DNA of 64,000 nucleotides from WHSW01 sp963759295 (GTDB lineage: Bacteria > Actinomycetota > Thermoleophilia > Solirubrobacterales > 70-9). The notes under the pieces were generated by a model that ran no database searches, was not told where the DNA came from, and saw only the letters and a list, made by a program, of their open reading frames with translations. Shown here piece after piece: positions 63,490-64,000 of the stretch (its first letter is position 1; every line of letters starts with the position of its first letter). The DNA lies in assembly GCA_963759295.1 (NCBI GenBank), contig CAVWYT010000007.1, positions 62,001-126,000 of the forward strand. The letters run 5' to 3'. Position numbers and translations under genes: made by a program.

Positions 63490-63975
63490 TCATCCCGACC
63501 GGTCGGCCGTCGGTGCCGATGGTGCCACCAGGCGGCCGAGGAGCTTGCTCAGGCTTTCGAGCTCGGCGTCGCTGAACCGGTCGACGAATCGCCGCTTGAT
63601 GCCGGCCCGATGGCTCTGGCGAAGGCGGCGAAGGGTTCGCTTGCCGGATGCGGTGAGTCTCGTTTCGACGTTGCGGCCGTCGCTTGCGCCGCGCTCACGC
63701 GCGACGAGTCCGGCGCGCTCGAGCCGATCGACACGGCGCGAGAGGCCGCTGGGGCTGAGCAGCACCGCGCCGGCGAGGTCGCACATTCGTCGCCGCTGTC
63801 CCGGCGCGTCGGCGAGGTGGACCAGGACGTCGAAGTCGCCCAGTGTCATTCCGTGGCACTCGCGCAACTCCTGATCGAGCTCTCGCATCAGCCGCGCGTT
63901 CGCCTCGATCAGGGTCCGCCAGGCGACGAGGCCCACATCTCCCGCGGTGAGCGCCAGAGGCGATTCGGTCGACAT
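63490..63975 (-). CDS. MarR family transcriptional regulator
   Basis: A 161-residue winged-helix protein: LMRELDQELRECHGMTLGDFDVLVHLADAPGQRRRMCDLAGAVLLSPSGLSRRVDRLERAGLVARERGASDGRNVETRLTASGKRTLRRLRQSHR. The wing D-G-R-N pattern and flanking dimer helices are standard. It may control the aldo/keto reductase about 100 bases downstream. ATG 63975 is seven bases after TATAGT. A 7-bp hairpin (63483-63501) straddles its stop codon. Confidence 0.93.
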   Translation of the reverse strand: MSTESPLALTAGDVGLVAWRTLIEANARLMRELDQELRECHGMTLGDFDVLVHLADAPGQRRRMCDLAGAVLLSPSGLSRRVDRLERAGLVARERGASDGRNVETRLTASGKRTLRRLRQSHRAGIKRRFVDRFSDAELESLSKLLGRLVAPSAPTADRSG

Positions 63976-63982
63976 CGAGACG

Positions 63983-63988
63983 ACTATA
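63983..63988 (-). promoter_or_regulatory. Putative -10 box (TATAGT), leaderless
   Basis: TATAGT on the minus strand ends seven bases before ATG 63975; the matching -35 region would fall at or beyond the window edge. Confidence 0.5.
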
Positions 63989-64000
63989 CCGCGAAATTTG

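Noticed and set aside
63483..63501. Hairpin CGGTCGG-TCATC-CCGACCG at the end of the MarR gene as a terminator
   Set aside because: There is no T-run and the stem is partly a result of GGTC repetition and the coding sequence; not called.
1..64000. Prophage, transposon, toxin-antitoxin, defence island or CRISPR array
   Set aside because: No integrase, transposase, nuclease-toxin, Cas or restriction motif was seen in any supported protein, and no spaced direct repeats were found.

Overview
The window comes from a high-GC bacterium, most likely a deep-branching actinobacterium. Thermoleophilia/Solirubrobacterales-like is my inference from gene style, not a sequence match. The signs are very high GC in third codon positions, frequent GTG and TTG starts, stop/start overlaps of the NTGA type, an actinobacterial-style cyclic-di-AMP riboswitch before a secreted NlpC/P60-like gene, a wax-ester-synthase-type acyltransferase, and an H+-pyrophosphatase with the lysine typical of K+-independent enzymes. 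There are about 60 protein genes, one tRNA-Gln and no rRNA, phage, transposase or CRISPR array. It reads as ordinary core chromosome with a few accessory patches.

Region by region: 1-5 kb holds a gene edge (kinase-like COG2187 family), a YbaK-type editing protein, a DUF2090 aldolase-like protein, a site-2 protease with CBS domains and a WS/DGAT acyltransferase. 5-8.3 kb has a TetR regulator divergent from a cytochrome P450 and an ABC1/UbiB-type kinase. 8.3-14 kb has a riboswitch-controlled NlpC-like gene, a serine hydrolase, and then a four-gene secreted set: a beta-helix protein, a cupredoxin, a two-domain multicopper oxidase and a cupredoxin fusion. 14-19 kb carries an RhtA-like exporter, a small cysteine-rich protein and a heterodimeric ABC exporter. 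19-27 kb has a tRNA, a ferredoxin-reductase-like flavoprotein, two TrkA/RCK proteins and two APC permeases fused to universal-stress-like domains. 27-37 kb has an FMN oxidase, a glyoxalase, H+-PPase, a GCS2 ligase, rex, a glutaredoxin, the t6A genes tsaD-rimI-tsaB and tsaE, and a family 4 uracil-DNA glycosylase. 37-40 kb is a pantothenate operon (DUF2520 protein, panC, panB). 40-56 kb has DUF1028, lipoprotein and acyltransferase genes, uvrA and uvrB, an MFS/membrane/lytic transglycosylase set, coaE and rpsA. 56-64 kb has a flavin reductase, MFS, hydrolase, metallopeptidase, LacI, AhpD-like, aldo/keto reductase and MarR genes.

Three things stand out beyond the gene list. First, many genes show a TANNNT hexamer exactly 6-8 bases before the start codon, which points to leaderless transcripts as a major mode here. 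Second, two unrelated operons carry tandem 60-bp repeats that begin exactly at a GTGA stop/start overlap and repeat the GTG start codon in frame. Third, there are several scars or hidden elements: an fmdB-like remnant, a panD-like 14-codon ORF in front of panB, a strongly folded leader before the pantothenate operon, a 36-bp perfect palindrome inside coaE and a 3' frameshift in rpsA.
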